Assembly (NCBI RefSeq): GCF_000311785.1
Contig: NZ_HE978538.1
Span: forward strand, 261,693 to 325,692
Direction of reading: 5' to 3'
Origin: Brevibacillus massiliensis
GTDB lineage: Bacteria > Bacillota > Bacilli > Brevibacillales > Brevibacillaceae
Length of the DNA: 64,000 bases
The notes under the pieces are model-generated. The model worked only from the letters and a program-made list of their open reading frames with translations. It did not search any database and had not been told where the DNA came from. This document shows positions 10,481 through 18,336 of the stretch, one piece after another; the stretch's first letter is position 1, and each line of letters starts with the position of its first letter. The position numbers were made by a program, and so were the translations under genes.

Positions 10481-10681
10481 ATGAAAGCAGGAATTCATCC
10501 AAATTACCACACGGTTAAAGTAACTTGTGCTTGCGGCAACGAATTCGAATCCGGTTCGACGAAGCAATCGCTGCGCGTGGAGATTTGCTCCAACTGCCAC
10601 CCGTTCTTCACGGGCAAACAAAAATTTGTTGATTCCGGCGGCCGTGTAGACCGTTTCAAACGGAAATACAACCTTTCTTAA
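10481..10681 (+). CDS. rpmE: 50S ribosomal protein L31, zinc-binding type
   Basis: 66-residue large-subunit ribosomal protein that helps bridge the subunits. The zinc ligands CACGNE and CSNC are both intact, marking the C+ (zinc) form. In Bacillus this form is exchanged for a zinc-free paralogue under zinc starvation. The frame is open from GTG 10421, but ATG 10481 follows the AGAGGTGG site and gives MKAGIHPNY, the conserved family start. Its position after rho and before tdk matches Bacillus. Confidence 0.97.
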   Translation: MKAGIHPNYHTVKVTCACGNEFESGSTKQSLRVEICSNCHPFFTGKQKFVDSGGRVDRFKRKYNLS

Positions 10682-10706
10682 TTGCATCAGAAAGTTTATC
10701 GACAGT

Positions 10707-10737
10707 AACCAGGTAGAGTGCCCTACCTGGTTTTGTT
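10707..10737 (+). terminator. Terminator after rpmE
   Basis: AACCAGGTAG (10707-10716) pairs perfectly with CTACCTGGTT (10723-10732) around a six-base loop, followed by TTGTTG. Confidence 0.85.
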
Positions 10738-10823
10738 GTCTTGGCGGTCGTTGCGAGAGATGGTATGATGAAAAGGCTACCGCCATTTCCGGTAATGACC
10801 ATTTTACATTTGGAGTTGTAAGT

Positions 10824-11441
10824 ATGTATTTTATCAAGCAAAACGGATGGATTGAGCTCATTAGCGGCTGTATGTTCTCTGGGAAAAGCGAAGAATTGAT
10901 TCGCCGGATTAAACGGGCGAAGATCGCCAAGCTGCGGGTTCAGGTGTTTAAACCGGTAATTGATGATCGCTATCACGCCATGGCCGTCGTCTCGCACAAC
11001 GGAGGGATGGAAGAAGCGTTGGCGGTACATGACGCCAGGGAGCTGTGGGAGGCGATCTTGCCTGACACGGAAGTGGTGGCGATAGACGAAGTGCAGTTTT
11101 TTGACCAAGAGATCGTGGGGGTCTGTCAAAAGCTGGCCGACCGGGGCGTACGCGTGATTTGCGCGGGACTGGACCAGGACTTTCGCGGCGAACCTTTTGG
11201 CGTGACGCCAGAGCTGCTTGCACTGGCCGAGTATACGACGAAACTGCATGCGATTTGCGTATCATGCGGCAGTCCGGCAACCCGGACGCAGCGCCTGATC
11301 GACGGAAGGCCGGCTGACTACAACGATCCGGTCATTATGGTCGGGACTGCGGAAAAATACGAAGCGCGCTGCCGACACTGCCACGAAGTGCCGGGAAAGC
11401 CTGAAAAGCTGGCCCATCTCGATCAGATACATCGCGTATAA
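10824..11441 (+). CDS. tdk: Thymidine kinase, type II
   Basis: Phosphorylates thymidine to dTMP in the salvage pathway. 205 residues. Walker A is GCMFSGKS near residue 15, Walker B is AIDEVQFFD, and the lasso/active-site region contains [12 protein letters not shown]. Paired cysteines CVSCG and CRHCHE form the structural zinc site of type II enzymes. Start ATG 10824 with a GGAG site about eight bases upstream. The gene lies between rpmE and the lipoprotein gene, as in Bacillus relatives. Confidence 0.96.
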   Translation: MYFIKQNGWIELISGCMFSGKSEELIRRIKRAKIAKLRVQVFKPVIDDRYHAMAVVSHNGGMEEALAVHDARELWEAILPDTEVVAIDEVQFFDQEIVGVCQKLADRGVRVICAGLDQDFRGEPFGVTPELLALAEYTTKLHAICVSCGSPATRTQRLIDGRPADYNDPVIMVGTAEKYEARCRHCHEVPGKPEKLAHLDQIHRV

Positions 11442-11524
11442 TGTGAGATCATGCCCCCACCTTCTGGTTTGCATGGGCATCCCCCGGGATGTACAAACTA
11501 GGCAAAACAGGAGGTGGCTTTTAT

Positions 11525-12025
11525 ATGCGGACAGACCGCATTGCAAGGAAATTATCGTATTTGGTTGCTGTTCCGCTGTTCGCCTTGGCGATCTCGCTCT
11601 CCGGCTGCAACCAGACTTCCACGCCACAGGGTAAAACCTCCAGCATCCGCAGTTTGGACAGACAGCAGAATCCTTCGGTTGCTCCTGATCAGACAGGTGA
11701 CGTCATCAGCAGGGGAACAAGGTGGGCAGACCGCGACAGGATTATGGGACGAAACCAAAATCCCAATCTGATTATCGGCCATCAAAACGTCATAAACAAA
11801 GATGTTGATATGCGCAGCATGGTAGCGGCGGCAAAAAATGTGCCGGGTGTGGAAAATGCGCGGATTACGCTGCACGGCGGCAACGCGTACGTGACGCTGG
11901 ATCTCGTCCATAACGTCACTGCCGGACAGGCGCGCTATATCGAAGACCAGGTGATCAGCGCGCTGAAACTGAAAGCGCCCCGTTACGATTACCACATTAC
12001 CTCACACGACGGCTACCATCGATGA
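11525..12025 (+). CDS. YhcN/YlaJ-family sporulation lipoprotein
   Basis: 166 residues. The lipoprotein signal peptide (MRTDRIARKL, hydrophobic core, lipobox LSGC) predicts lipidation at Cys28. The mature part has a Ser/Pro-rich linker followed by a small domain, VENARITLHGGNAYVTLDL to APRYDYHITS, typical of the YhcN/YlaJ family of spore membrane lipoproteins. That family is linked to germination and outgrowth. The frame opens at ATG 11489, but AGGAGGTGG (11508-11516) sits nine bases before ATG 11525, which also restores the signal peptide. It ends in its own terminator. Confidence 0.8.
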   Translation: MRTDRIARKLSYLVAVPLFALAISLSGCNQTSTPQGKTSSIRSLDRQQNPSVAPDQTGDVISRGTRWADRDRIMGRNQNPNLIIGHQNVINKDVDMRSMVAAAKNVPGVENARITLHGGNAYVTLDLVHNVTAGQARYIEDQVISALKLKAPRYDYHITSHDGYHR

Positions 12026-12031
12026 GAAAAC

Positions 12032-12054
12032 AGCTCGGAATCCCGGGCTTTTTT
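12032..12054 (+). terminator. Terminator after the spore lipoprotein gene
   Basis: AGCTCGG (12032-12038) pairs with CCGGGCT (12043-12049), including one G-U pair, with an AATC loop and a run of T residues. Confidence 0.8.
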
Positions 12055-12056
12055 CT

Positions 12057-12085
12057 TTGACTAATTTGGTGATCTCCTATATAAT
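12057..12085 (+). promoter_or_regulatory. Sigma-A promoter of prfA-prmC
   Basis: TTGACT (12057-12062) and a perfect TATAAT (12080-12085) with exactly 17 bases between. It lies directly after the preceding terminator and about 50 bases before the prfA start. Confidence 0.85.
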
Positions 12086-12135
12086 TGTAATGTTATACGA
12101 AAAAACATTTAAGTTTTTACTTTGGGGTGATAGCT

Positions 12136-13209
12136 GTGTTTGAGCGTTTATCTGCCGTTGAGGAACGTTATGAAGAAGTAACGAACCTTTTGTGTGACCC
12201 CGATGTCATTAACGATACCAAAAAGCTGCGGGATCTGTCCAAGGAACAAGCTGGTTTGGAAGAGACCGTAACGGTGTATCGTGAATATAAATCAGTTGTG
12301 CAGCAATTGGAAGACGCCAAGGCGATGTTTGAAGAGAAGCTCGACGATGAGATGCGCGAGATGGTGAAAATGGAGATATCTGATTTAACCGAGCGCAAGG
12401 AAAAGCTTGAACAGCGCTTAAAAATTCTCCTGCTGCCAAAAGACCCGAACGACGACAAGAACGTCATCGTCGAAATACGCGGGGCCGCGGGTGGCGACGA
12501 GGCGGCGCTCTTTGCCGCTGACTTGTTCCGGATGTACACGCGCTTTGCCGAGCGCCACGGTTTTAAGGTGGAAGTTCTGGAGGCGAATCCGACAGACATC
12601 GGCGGGTACAAGGAAATCATTTTCTCTGTGAGCGGTCGCGGTGCGTACAGCAAGCTGAAGTTTGAAAGCGGCGCACACCGGGTTCAGCGGATTCCGACGA
12701 CAGAGTCCGGCGGCCGGATCCACACCTCTACTTCCACCGTTATCGTGCTGCCTGAAGTAGAGGAATTAGAGGTGGAATTGCACGAAAAGGATATACGTGT
12801 CGATACGTTCTGTTCCAGCGGAGCAGGCGGCCAAAGCGTCAACACGACCAAGTCGGCAGTCCGTGTAACCCACGTGCCTACCGGCATCGTCGTTTCCTGC
12901 CAGGACGAGAAGTCTCAGAACTCCAATAAGGAGAAGGCGCTCCGCGTACTGCGCGCCCGCCTGTTTGACTATTACCAGCAGCAGGCGATGGCCGAGCAGG
13001 ACGCTGCCCGGAAAAGCCTGGTCGGGACGGGGGATCGCAGTGAACGGATTCGCACGTACAACTTCCCGCAAAGCAGGGTAACCGATCACCGAATTGGCCT
13101 TACGCTGCACCGGTTGGATTCGGTCTTGGCGGGAGAGCTGGACGAAGTGATCGACCATCTCATCATGCATGAACAGACGGAGTTGTTAAAAAGCCATGCA
13201 ACAGCTTGA
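12136..13209 (+). CDS. prfA: Peptide chain release factor 1
   Basis: Reads UAA and UAG stop codons and triggers peptide release on the ribosome. 357 residues from a GTG start at 12136. The frame also has GTG at 12127, but that overlaps the GGGGTGA ribosome site, and starting at 12136 ([12 protein letters not shown]) aligns with B. subtilis PrfA. The universally conserved GGQ is at residues 231-233 ([15 protein letters not shown]). The codon-recognition domain precedes it in [16 protein letters not shown]. The 3' end overlaps prmC by 14 bases, coupling the factor to the enzyme that methylates it. Confidence 0.97.
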   Translation: MFERLSAVEERYEEVTNLLCDPDVINDTKKLRDLSKEQAGLEETVTVYREYKSVVQQLEDAKAMFEEKLDDEMREMVKMEISDLTERKEKLEQRLKILLLPKDPNDDKNVIVEIRGAAGGDEAALFAADLFRMYTRFAERHGFKVEVLEANPTDIGGYKEIIFSVSGRGAYSKLKFESGAHRVQRIPTTESGGRIHTSTSTVIVLPEVEELEVELHEKDIRVDTFCSSGAGGQSVNTTKSAVRVTHVPTGIVVSCQDEKSQNSNKEKALRVLRARLFDYYQQQAMAEQDAARKSLVGTGDRSERIRTYNFPQSRVTDHRIGLTLHRLDSVLAGELDEVIDHLIMHEQTELLKSHATA

Positions 13210-14107
13210 TACAGACAACATCAAGACGATTCGAGAAGCCCTGCTCTGGGCTTCTCGTTTTTTGCAAAACGCCGGCAGCCAGGATTCGCCGTTTGAGGCA
13301 GAACTGCTGCTGAGACATGTACTCGGGTGGAGCAGAAGCACCTTTTTGGCCAATCTGCCGGATCCCATTTCCAAAGAAGCGGTGCAGCGGCTGAAGCTGT
13401 TGTGCGAACGCCGGGCCACCCGGGAACCGCTGCAGTACATCCTGGGCAAACAGGAGTTTTTTGGACGCGACTTTGTCGTCAAACCGGGCGTGCTGATTCC
13501 CCGTCCGGAGACGGAAATCCTGATTGAACAGGTACTGCAGTCTGCCGACCAGCTTTGGCCTGCCCGCCAAAGTCTGGATGTGGCCGATATCGGGACAGGC
13601 AGCGGCGCCATCTGTCTGACCCTGGCCTGTGAACGGCCGGACTGGCAAGTGACCACGGTAGAATTGTCTGCCGAAGCAATTGAGATTGCGCGGCAAAATG
13701 CCCGCGAGTTGGGGGTCGGGGAGCGAGTTGTCTTTTTGCAGGGCGATCTGGCTGGGCCGCTTGTCGCGGCAGGCCGGCGACTCGATATCCTGGTATCCAA
13801 CCCGCCGTACATCCCCTCCGCCGATGTGCAGGGACTGGACAGGGAAGTACGGGACTACGAACCCCTGCTTGCACTCGATGGAGGGGATGACGGTCTCGAC
13901 TGTTACCGGCGCATTTGTGCAGCCTTGCCGGCGCTGCTAAAGCCTGTGGCACTGGTCGCGTTTGAAGTGGGGATCGATCAAGCCCGGAGCGTCGCAAAGC
14001 TCATGCGATCCGGAGGCGAGATCGACGAAGTGAAGATCGTCCCCGATCTGGCCGGGATCAGCCGGGTCGTGTTGGGATGTCGCCGGCGAATCGCAAATCT
14101 TTTGTGA
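13196..14107 (+). CDS. prmC: Release factor glutamine methyltransferase PrmC
   Basis: N5-methylates the GGQ glutamine of release factors using SAM. 303 residues. The N-terminal helical substrate-binding domain is followed by the Rossmann methyltransferase domain, with motif [10 protein letters not shown] and the signature NPPY at 202-205 ([14 protein letters not shown]). [11 protein letters not shown] and IPRPETE are also family hallmarks. Start ATG 13196 is inside the end of prfA in another frame, so translation is likely coupled. The partner gene is immediately upstream. No terminator is visible after it; a candidate sigma-F promoter begins eight bases downstream. Confidence 0.96.
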   Translation: MQQLDTDNIKTIREALLWASRFLQNAGSQDSPFEAELLLRHVLGWSRSTFLANLPDPISKEAVQRLKLLCERRATREPLQYILGKQEFFGRDFVVKPGVLIPRPETEILIEQVLQSADQLWPARQSLDVADIGTGSGAICLTLACERPDWQVTTVELSAEAIEIARQNARELGVGERVVFLQGDLAGPLVAAGRRLDILVSNPPYIPSADVQGLDREVRDYEPLLALDGGDDGLDCYRRICAALPALLKPVALVAFEVGIDQARSVAKLMRSGGEIDEVKIVPDLAGISRVVLGCRRRIANLL

Positions 14108-14114
14108 AGAGACA

Positions 14115-14143
14115 GTATATTGGCCGGGATTCCCGTCGATACT
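14115..14143 (+). promoter_or_regulatory. Candidate sigma-F promoter of spoIIR
   Basis: GTATA (14115-14119), 15 bases, then GTCGATACT (14135-14143). Compared with the sigma-F pattern GYWTA / GGnRAnAHT, the only mismatch is the second G of the -10. B. subtilis spoIIR is transcribed by sigma-F in the forespore. The same CGATACTG core recurs before spoIIQ in this window. Confidence 0.55.
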
Positions 14144-14180
14144 GACAGCTAAAGAGACTTAAAAACAAAGCGTCAGTATC
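14138..14180 (+). repeat. Inverted repeat in the spoIIR leader
   Basis: GATACTGAC (14138-14146) and GTCAGTATC (14172-14180) are a perfect 9-bp inverted repeat with a 25-base loop. It starts within the candidate -10 and ends directly before the GAGGGGAG ribosome site. It could be an operator or an RNA hairpin. Confidence 0.5.
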
Positions 14181-14198
14181 TGAGGGGAGAAGATTTAC

Positions 14199-14861
14199 AT
14201 GAAGCGGTTTTACCTTGTTTTGTATGTGCTGTGCGTCATGCTGATGAACTGGGAAGGACAGCTGAACGCGGCATCCGTCGTCGATAACGGACCGATCCCG
14301 CAGGAGTCGATTCGTCTGCGCATCATCGCCAACAGCGATTCGTTTCAGGATCAATGGCTGAAGCGCGAAGTTCGGGACGCGGTCGTCGCACAAATGAACG
14401 AATGGGTAAAAGATATCCGCTCATTTGAAGAAGCTCGTTCCCAAGTGGCATCAAGGCTGCCCGAACTGCAGCGCTTGGTGGATCAAACGATACAGGACAG
14501 AGGTTTTGCGTATCAGGCGGAGGTTGACTTTGGCCAGGTGCCATTTCCTACCAAGCTGTATGGCTCTTACGTTTATCCGGCAGGGAATTACGAAGCGCTG
14601 CGCATACGCATTGGTAAAGCCGAGGGACAAAACTGGTGGTGCGTACTCTTTCCGCCGCTCTGTTTTATCGATATGTCCAGCGGAGATGCCGTGCAGCCCA
14701 AACAACAAGCTGACCGGCAGAAGCGGGATGAGCCGCAGAAGCAAGATCATACGCAACAACTCCATGACCAAGCCGGCCAAAGCGGCAAAATGCTTGCTGA
14801 TGCCGCCCCGGAAGTAGAGGTGCGCTTCTTTCTCTGGGATTGGCTGACAGGTTTATTTTGA
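14199..14861 (+). CDS. spoIIR: Stage II sporulation protein R
   Basis: Secreted forespore signal that activates SpoIIGA to process pro-sigma-E in the mother cell. 220 residues. An N-terminal signal segment (residues 1-24, ending LNAAS) is followed by the family core QESIRLRIIANSDSFQDQ, KLYGSYVYPAGNYEALRIRIG and NWWCVLFPPLCFID. A Gln/Lys-rich linker (about 165-200) precedes the C-terminal RFFLWDWL. Start ATG 14199 has a GAGGGGAG site. The core motifs make the identification firm; the linker is less conserved. Confidence 0.93.
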   Translation: MKRFYLVLYVLCVMLMNWEGQLNAASVVDNGPIPQESIRLRIIANSDSFQDQWLKREVRDAVVAQMNEWVKDIRSFEEARSQVASRLPELQRLVDQTIQDRGFAYQAEVDFGQVPFPTKLYGSYVYPAGNYEALRIRIGKAEGQNWWCVLFPPLCFIDMSSGDAVQPKQQADRQKRDEPQKQDHTQQLHDQAGQSGKMLADAAPEVEVRFFLWDWLTGLF

Positions 14862-14879
14862 TAAACACGCTCCCCCTTT

Positions 14880-14903
14880 CCCACCTTTCGAGGTGGGTTT
14901 TTT
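14880..14903 (+). terminator. Terminator after spoIIR
   Basis: CCCACCT (14880-14886) and AGGTGGG (14891-14897) form a stem with a TTCG tetraloop, followed by six T residues. Confidence 0.9.
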
Positions 14904-14905
14904 AG

Positions 14906-14925
14906 TTATCCACAAGTTACCCACA
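14906..14925 (+). promoter_or_regulatory. Two tandem DnaA-box sequences
   Basis: TTATCCACA (14906-14914) is a perfect consensus DnaA box. TTACCCACA (14917-14925) has one mismatch and is in the same orientation, two bases away. Both lie immediately upstream of the ywlC -35 element, in a place where bound DnaA could affect transcription. Confidence 0.65.
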
Positions 14926-14930
14926 GGTTG

Positions 14931-14959
14931 TTGAAAACTTGGCGGATAGATTTTATACT
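14931..14959 (+). promoter_or_regulatory. Sigma-A promoter of ywlC
   Basis: TTGAAA (14931-14936) and TATACT (14954-14959) with 17-base spacing. Placed after the spoIIR terminator and 47 bases before the chosen ywlC start. Confidence 0.8.
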
Positions 14960-15006
14960 AGGGAAGCAAATCCGTGTAAATGAAGGTTCGGAAAGGAAAC
15001 AAAGAT

Positions 15007-16086
15007 ATGCAGAAAAAAATCGAGACGAAAGTCTGGCATGTGGATAAAAATGTGGAAGAAAAAATAAATTATTCACAGATTGTGGATGCAGCCCGTGTAA
15101 TCCGGGATGGGGAACTGCTCGCTTTTCCTACGGAAACAGTCTACGGATTGGGCGCCAATGCATTGTCGGATGAGGCTGTGGAAAAAATATATACGGCCAA
15201 AGGCCGGCCGAGCGACAATCCGCTGATCGTCCATATTGGGTCGCTGTCGCAGCTGTCCGCTGTCGCGTCCTTTGTTCCGCCTAAAGCACTCAAACTGATT
15301 GAAGCATTTTGGCCGGGTCCGCTGACTCTGTTTTTACCCAAGACAGAAGCAGTGGCCGGACGGGTGACGGCAGGACTTGATACCGTAGGTGTGCGCATGC
15401 CGGATCATCCCCTGGCGCTGGCGCTGATCCAGGAGGCAGGGGTGCCGATTGCCGCGCCCAGTGCCAATCGCTCGGGCAGGCCCAGTCCCACCAGCGCGGC
15501 TCACGTGCTTGCCGATTTGGACGGCCGAATTGCCGGTGTTTTGGACGGCGGCCCTACCGGGGTGGGAGTAGAATCGACCACGATTGACATGACAGCCGAA
15601 CCTCCTGTCATTCACCGTCCCGGCGGCATTACGTATGAACAGATCAAGGCGGTGATCGGCGAGGTGCTGGTGGATGCCGCTGTAACCGACAGCAAGCAAG
15701 CACAGCCGCTGTCCCCGGGAATGAAGTACACCCATTACGCTCCTGAGGGGCAGATGTGGATCGTCTCCGGCGAGGCTGCCGCCGCCAGGCAGCAAATGCT
15801 GCATATGCTGGCAGAGGCCAAGCGGGAGGGCAAGAAGACAGGAGTACTGGCTGTGGAGGAAAAAGCAGAGTGGTGGAGGCGGCAGGAATCTGCCGATGTG
15901 GTGATCTCCTGCGGCTCGTCCAGCGAGCTGGAAAGCGTCGCCAGGGAGCTTTACTCCTGTCTCCGCCAATTTGACGATCATCAGGTAGAATTTATCGTTT
16001 CCGAAGCGTTCCCGACCAGCGGTATCGGACTTGCGGTTATGAACCGCCTGGAAAAAGCTGCAGGTGGCCGAATTATCCGCGTGTAA
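15007..16086 (+). CDS. ywlC: L-threonylcarbamoyladenylate synthase (Sua5/YwlC)
   Basis: Makes threonylcarbamoyl-AMP from threonine, bicarbonate and ATP for the tRNA t6A37 modification. 359 residues. The YrdC domain (about 25-205) contains GELLAFPTETVYGLGANA, KIYTAKGRPSDNPLIVHI and PSANRSGRPSPTSA. A C-terminal Sua5 domain follows (about 230-355), linked by SPGMKYTHYAPEG. This is the two-domain Sua5 form rather than short TsaC. ATG 14980 is in frame, but GGAAAGGA lies after it and before ATG 15007, so 15007 is used. It heads a likely ywlC-mntP-ywlE-rpiB-ywlG series. Confidence 0.95.
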   Translation: MQKKIETKVWHVDKNVEEKINYSQIVDAARVIRDGELLAFPTETVYGLGANALSDEAVEKIYTAKGRPSDNPLIVHIGSLSQLSAVASFVPPKALKLIEAFWPGPLTLFLPKTEAVAGRVTAGLDTVGVRMPDHPLALALIQEAGVPIAAPSANRSGRPSPTSAAHVLADLDGRIAGVLDGGPTGVGVESTTIDMTAEPPVIHRPGGITYEQIKAVIGEVLVDAAVTDSKQAQPLSPGMKYTHYAPEGQMWIVSGEAAAARQQMLHMLAEAKREGKKTGVLAVEEKAEWWRRQESADVVISCGSSSELESVARELYSCLRQFDDHQVEFIVSEAFPTSGIGLAVMNRLEKAAGGRIIRV

Positions 16087-16139
16087 GCATGTTTCCCTTC
16101 TTGTCCGCATATTGTGGAAGGACGGAAGGAGGAACAAGC

Positions 16140-16703
16140 ATGGAAGACCATTTATTCCATTTAGGGCAGTTTCTCACTTTGCTAATGATCGCGGTTGCAC
16201 TTGGAATGGATGCCTTCTCCCTGGGGATAGGAGTAGGCATTGGCGGAATGCGCCTGCGGGATGTTCTAAAGGTCAGCATCGCCATCGGACTCTTTCACAT
16301 CTGCATGCCATTGATCGGCATTTTCGTCGGCCTGTTTCTTTCCGGTTTAATCGGGCACATCGCGGATTACCTGTCCGGTGCCATCCTGATCCTTTTGGGA
16401 ATACATATGTTGTGGAATGCCGTATTGCGATCTCCGGCAGAAAAGAGTACGATACGAACAAGCGGGTTGGGCCTGCTTTTATTTTCTTTTACCGTCAGTT
16501 TGGATGCCTTGTCGGTAGGGCTGTCTTTTGGTTTGATAGAAGTGAATACGATTTTGGCGGTCGGCTTGTTTGGCTTGATCGGCGGATTTATGGCGGGTTG
16601 CGGGCTCATGCTTGGGCGGAGCATCGGCAACTGGTTAGGCGCCCACAGTGAAATGCTGGGCGGGTTGATCCTGTTGGCGGTTGGCTGCAAGTTTATCATC
16701 TGA
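16140..16703 (+). CDS. mntP: Manganese efflux pump MntP
   Basis: Six-helix inner-membrane exporter of Mn(II). 187 residues, almost entirely hydrophobic. The two pseudo-symmetric halves each carry the conserved Asp motif, ALGMDAFSLGIGVG and SLDALSVGLSFG. The frame opens at 16089, but GGAAGGAGGA lies just before ATG 16140, which gives the usual family length. The gene is in the ywlD position between ywlC and ywlE. I see no yybP-ykoY riboswitch in the 53-base gap upstream, so control is probably from the ywlC promoter. Confidence 0.92.
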   Translation: MEDHLFHLGQFLTLLMIAVALGMDAFSLGIGVGIGGMRLRDVLKVSIAIGLFHICMPLIGIFVGLFLSGLIGHIADYLSGAILILLGIHMLWNAVLRSPAEKSTIRTSGLGLLLFSFTVSLDALSVGLSFGLIEVNTILAVGLFGLIGGFMAGCGLMLGRSIGNWLGAHSEMLGGLILLAVGCKFII

Positions 16704-16738
16704 GACATCTGACGAAGGGCATGAAGAGGAGGATTGTG

Positions 16739-17197
16739 ATGCATATCTTGTTTGTATGCACCGGAAATACGTGCCGGAGCCCAATGGCAGAGGCATTGTT
16801 CAGACAAAAACTGGAGGGGACTGCAGCCCAAATCCGCTCCGCGGGGCTCGCCGCCTTCGACGGACAACAAGCCTCTGAGCATACCAGGCAAGTGTTGACA
16901 GAACGCGGAATCTGGCAGGATCATCGGGCACAGCGCTTGTCCCTCGAACTGCTCTCCTGGGCGGACCTGGTACTGACGATGACGCGAGGGCACAAGGAGC
17001 ACATTCTGCAGATGTTTCCCGGTCACGGCGACAAGATTTTCACGCTCACCGAATACGTAGGTGTTGACGGGGACATTGCCGATCCGTACGGCGGCAATTT
17101 GGAGATCTACATGACGTGCGCTGAGGAGCTGGACAAACTGCTGGACATGCTTCATGAGAAATTGGCTCCTCTGCTTCCTCCGAATAAAACATCCTAA
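16739..17197 (+). CDS. ywlE: Low-molecular-weight protein arginine phosphatase YwlE
   Basis: Removes phosphate from phosphoarginine residues placed by McsB, acting in protein quality control and stress response. 152 residues. The P-loop CTGNTCRS begins at Cys7. Thr11 at the fourth position after the cysteine is the residue that gives arginine-phosphatase rather than tyrosine-phosphatase specificity in B. subtilis YwlE. The general acid lies in ADPYGG near the C-terminus. ATG 16721 is upstream in frame, but GAGGAGG lies between it and ATG 16739, so 16739 is chosen. Confidence 0.93.
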   Translation: MHILFVCTGNTCRSPMAEALFRQKLEGTAAQIRSAGLAAFDGQQASEHTRQVLTERGIWQDHRAQRLSLELLSWADLVLTMTRGHKEHILQMFPGHGDKIFTLTEYVGVDGDIADPYGGNLEIYMTCAEELDKLLDMLHEKLAPLLPPNKTS

Positions 17198-17264
17198 TTT
17201 TCTATGTCCCGGATCGCAAATTGAGGTATAATACTATTGATCAAAGGTAACGGGAGGCTAGCAT

Positions 17265-17720
17265 ATGAGAGTGGCATTGGGCGCGGATCACGGCGGATTC
17301 AGATTAAAGGAAGAGATCAAGTCCTTGCTGGAAGAGATGAACATCGCCTACGAGGACTTCGGCTGCGACTGTGAGGCGTCTGTCGACTATCCTGATTACG
17401 CGCTGCCGGTTGCGGAAAAGGTAGCTGCGGGAGAGTTTGACCGTGGTATTCTCGTCTGCGGGACCGGTATCGGCATGTCGATTGCGGCCAACAAGGTGCC
17501 TGGTATTCGCTGCGCACTTGTGCATGATATGTTTTCAGCCAAAGCGACACGGGAACACAACGATACCAATGTCCTGACCATGGGTGAACGCGTTATCGGA
17601 CCGGGACTCGCCCGGGAGATCGTAAAAATTTGGTTGGAAACCGAGTTTCAAGGCGGGCGCCACCAAAGACGGATTGATAAAGTAACCGGTATTGAAGCGA
17701 AGCATCTGGGAGTGAAGTAG
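17265..17720 (+). CDS. rpiB: Ribose-5-phosphate isomerase B
   Basis: Interconverts ribulose-5-phosphate and ribose-5-phosphate in the pentose phosphate pathway. 151 residues. The motifs ALGADHGGF (N-terminal phosphate binding), GILVCGTGIGMSIAANKVPGIR with the catalytic cysteine, and REHNDTNVLTMGERVIG are all present. A GGGAGG site precedes ATG 17265. A TATAAT at 17227-17232 in the 67-base gap may be a weak promoter, but no -35 is convincing. The ywlG start is one base after the rpiB stop. Confidence 0.96.
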   Translation: MRVALGADHGGFRLKEEIKSLLEEMNIAYEDFGCDCEASVDYPDYALPVAEKVAAGEFDRGILVCGTGIGMSIAANKVPGIRCALVHDMFSAKATREHNDTNVLTMGERVIGPGLAREIVKIWLETEFQGGRHQRRIDKVTGIEAKHLGVK

Positions 17721-17721
17721 G

Positions 17722-18291
17722 GTGGATGTAACGCAAATTGAAGACCAGATGAAGTCGGTCCTCTCGGAACTGCAGAAGGCGGCAGGGCTGCAGGCAGGGA
17801 AGCTGCTGGTCATCGGCTGCAGCACAAGCGAAGTGCTGGGAAAGCACATTGGGAAAGCCGGCAGCGAAGAGGTTGCCGCCGCGATCTATCGGGCTGTTGA
17901 CGAGGTGCGGCAGATTCATCAGTTTGACGTTGCGTTTCAATGCTGCGAGCACTTGAACCGGGCCCTCGTCGTTGAACAAAAAATGCTGGAGTCCGGCAGA
18001 CTGGAGCAGGTCACGGTCGTTCCGGTGCCGTCGGCAGGAGGATCGATGGCCGCTTACGCCTATGCGAAGCTGCCTTCACCTGCTGTGGTGGAATTTATCC
18101 GCGCTGATGCCGGCATCGATATTGGAGACACGCTGATCGGCATGCATTTAAAACACGTAGCGGTCCCGTTTCGCCCCGGCTTGCGTCAGATTGGCGAGGC
18201 CCACGTAACAGCCGCCTACACCCGCCCCAAACTGATTGGCGGCGCCAGGGCTGTTTACGAACGGAACACAGGCAACACGAGCTGTTTGTAA
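17722..18291 (+). CDS. ywlG: YwlG, UPF0340/TIGR01440 family protein
   Basis: 189 residues with no assigned function. Family features are GKLLVIGCSTSEVLGKHIG near residue 27, FQCCEHLNRALVVE, and a conserved Gly/Ala-rich SAGGSMAAYAYA. The fold is likely alpha/beta, with no signal peptide or membrane segment. Translation starts at GTG 17722, one base after rpiB, with GGGAGTGAAG as ribosome site inside rpiB, so it is coupled to rpiB. The rpiB-ywlG-glyA order is conserved with Bacillus, suggesting a link to pentose or one-carbon metabolism, but this is only context. Confidence 0.9.
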   Translation: MDVTQIEDQMKSVLSELQKAAGLQAGKLLVIGCSTSEVLGKHIGKAGSEEVAAAIYRAVDEVRQIHQFDVAFQCCEHLNRALVVEQKMLESGRLEQVTVVPVPSAGGSMAAYAYAKLPSPAVVEFIRADAGIDIGDTLIGMHLKHVAVPFRPGLRQIGEAHVTAAYTRPKLIGGARAVYERNTGNTSCL

Positions 18292-18336
18292 GCGATAACC
18301 AGATATACATAAAAAACAGTGGTAGGAGAGATGAAG

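Noticed and set aside
14906..14925. A replication origin at the DnaA boxes
   Set aside because: Only two boxes, no AT-rich unwinding region and no dnaA or dnaN nearby; a regulatory or titration site is the better reading.
16087..16139. yybP-ykoY manganese riboswitch before mntP
   Set aside because: The gap is only 53 bases and shows no room for the conserved two-helix manganese-binding structure.
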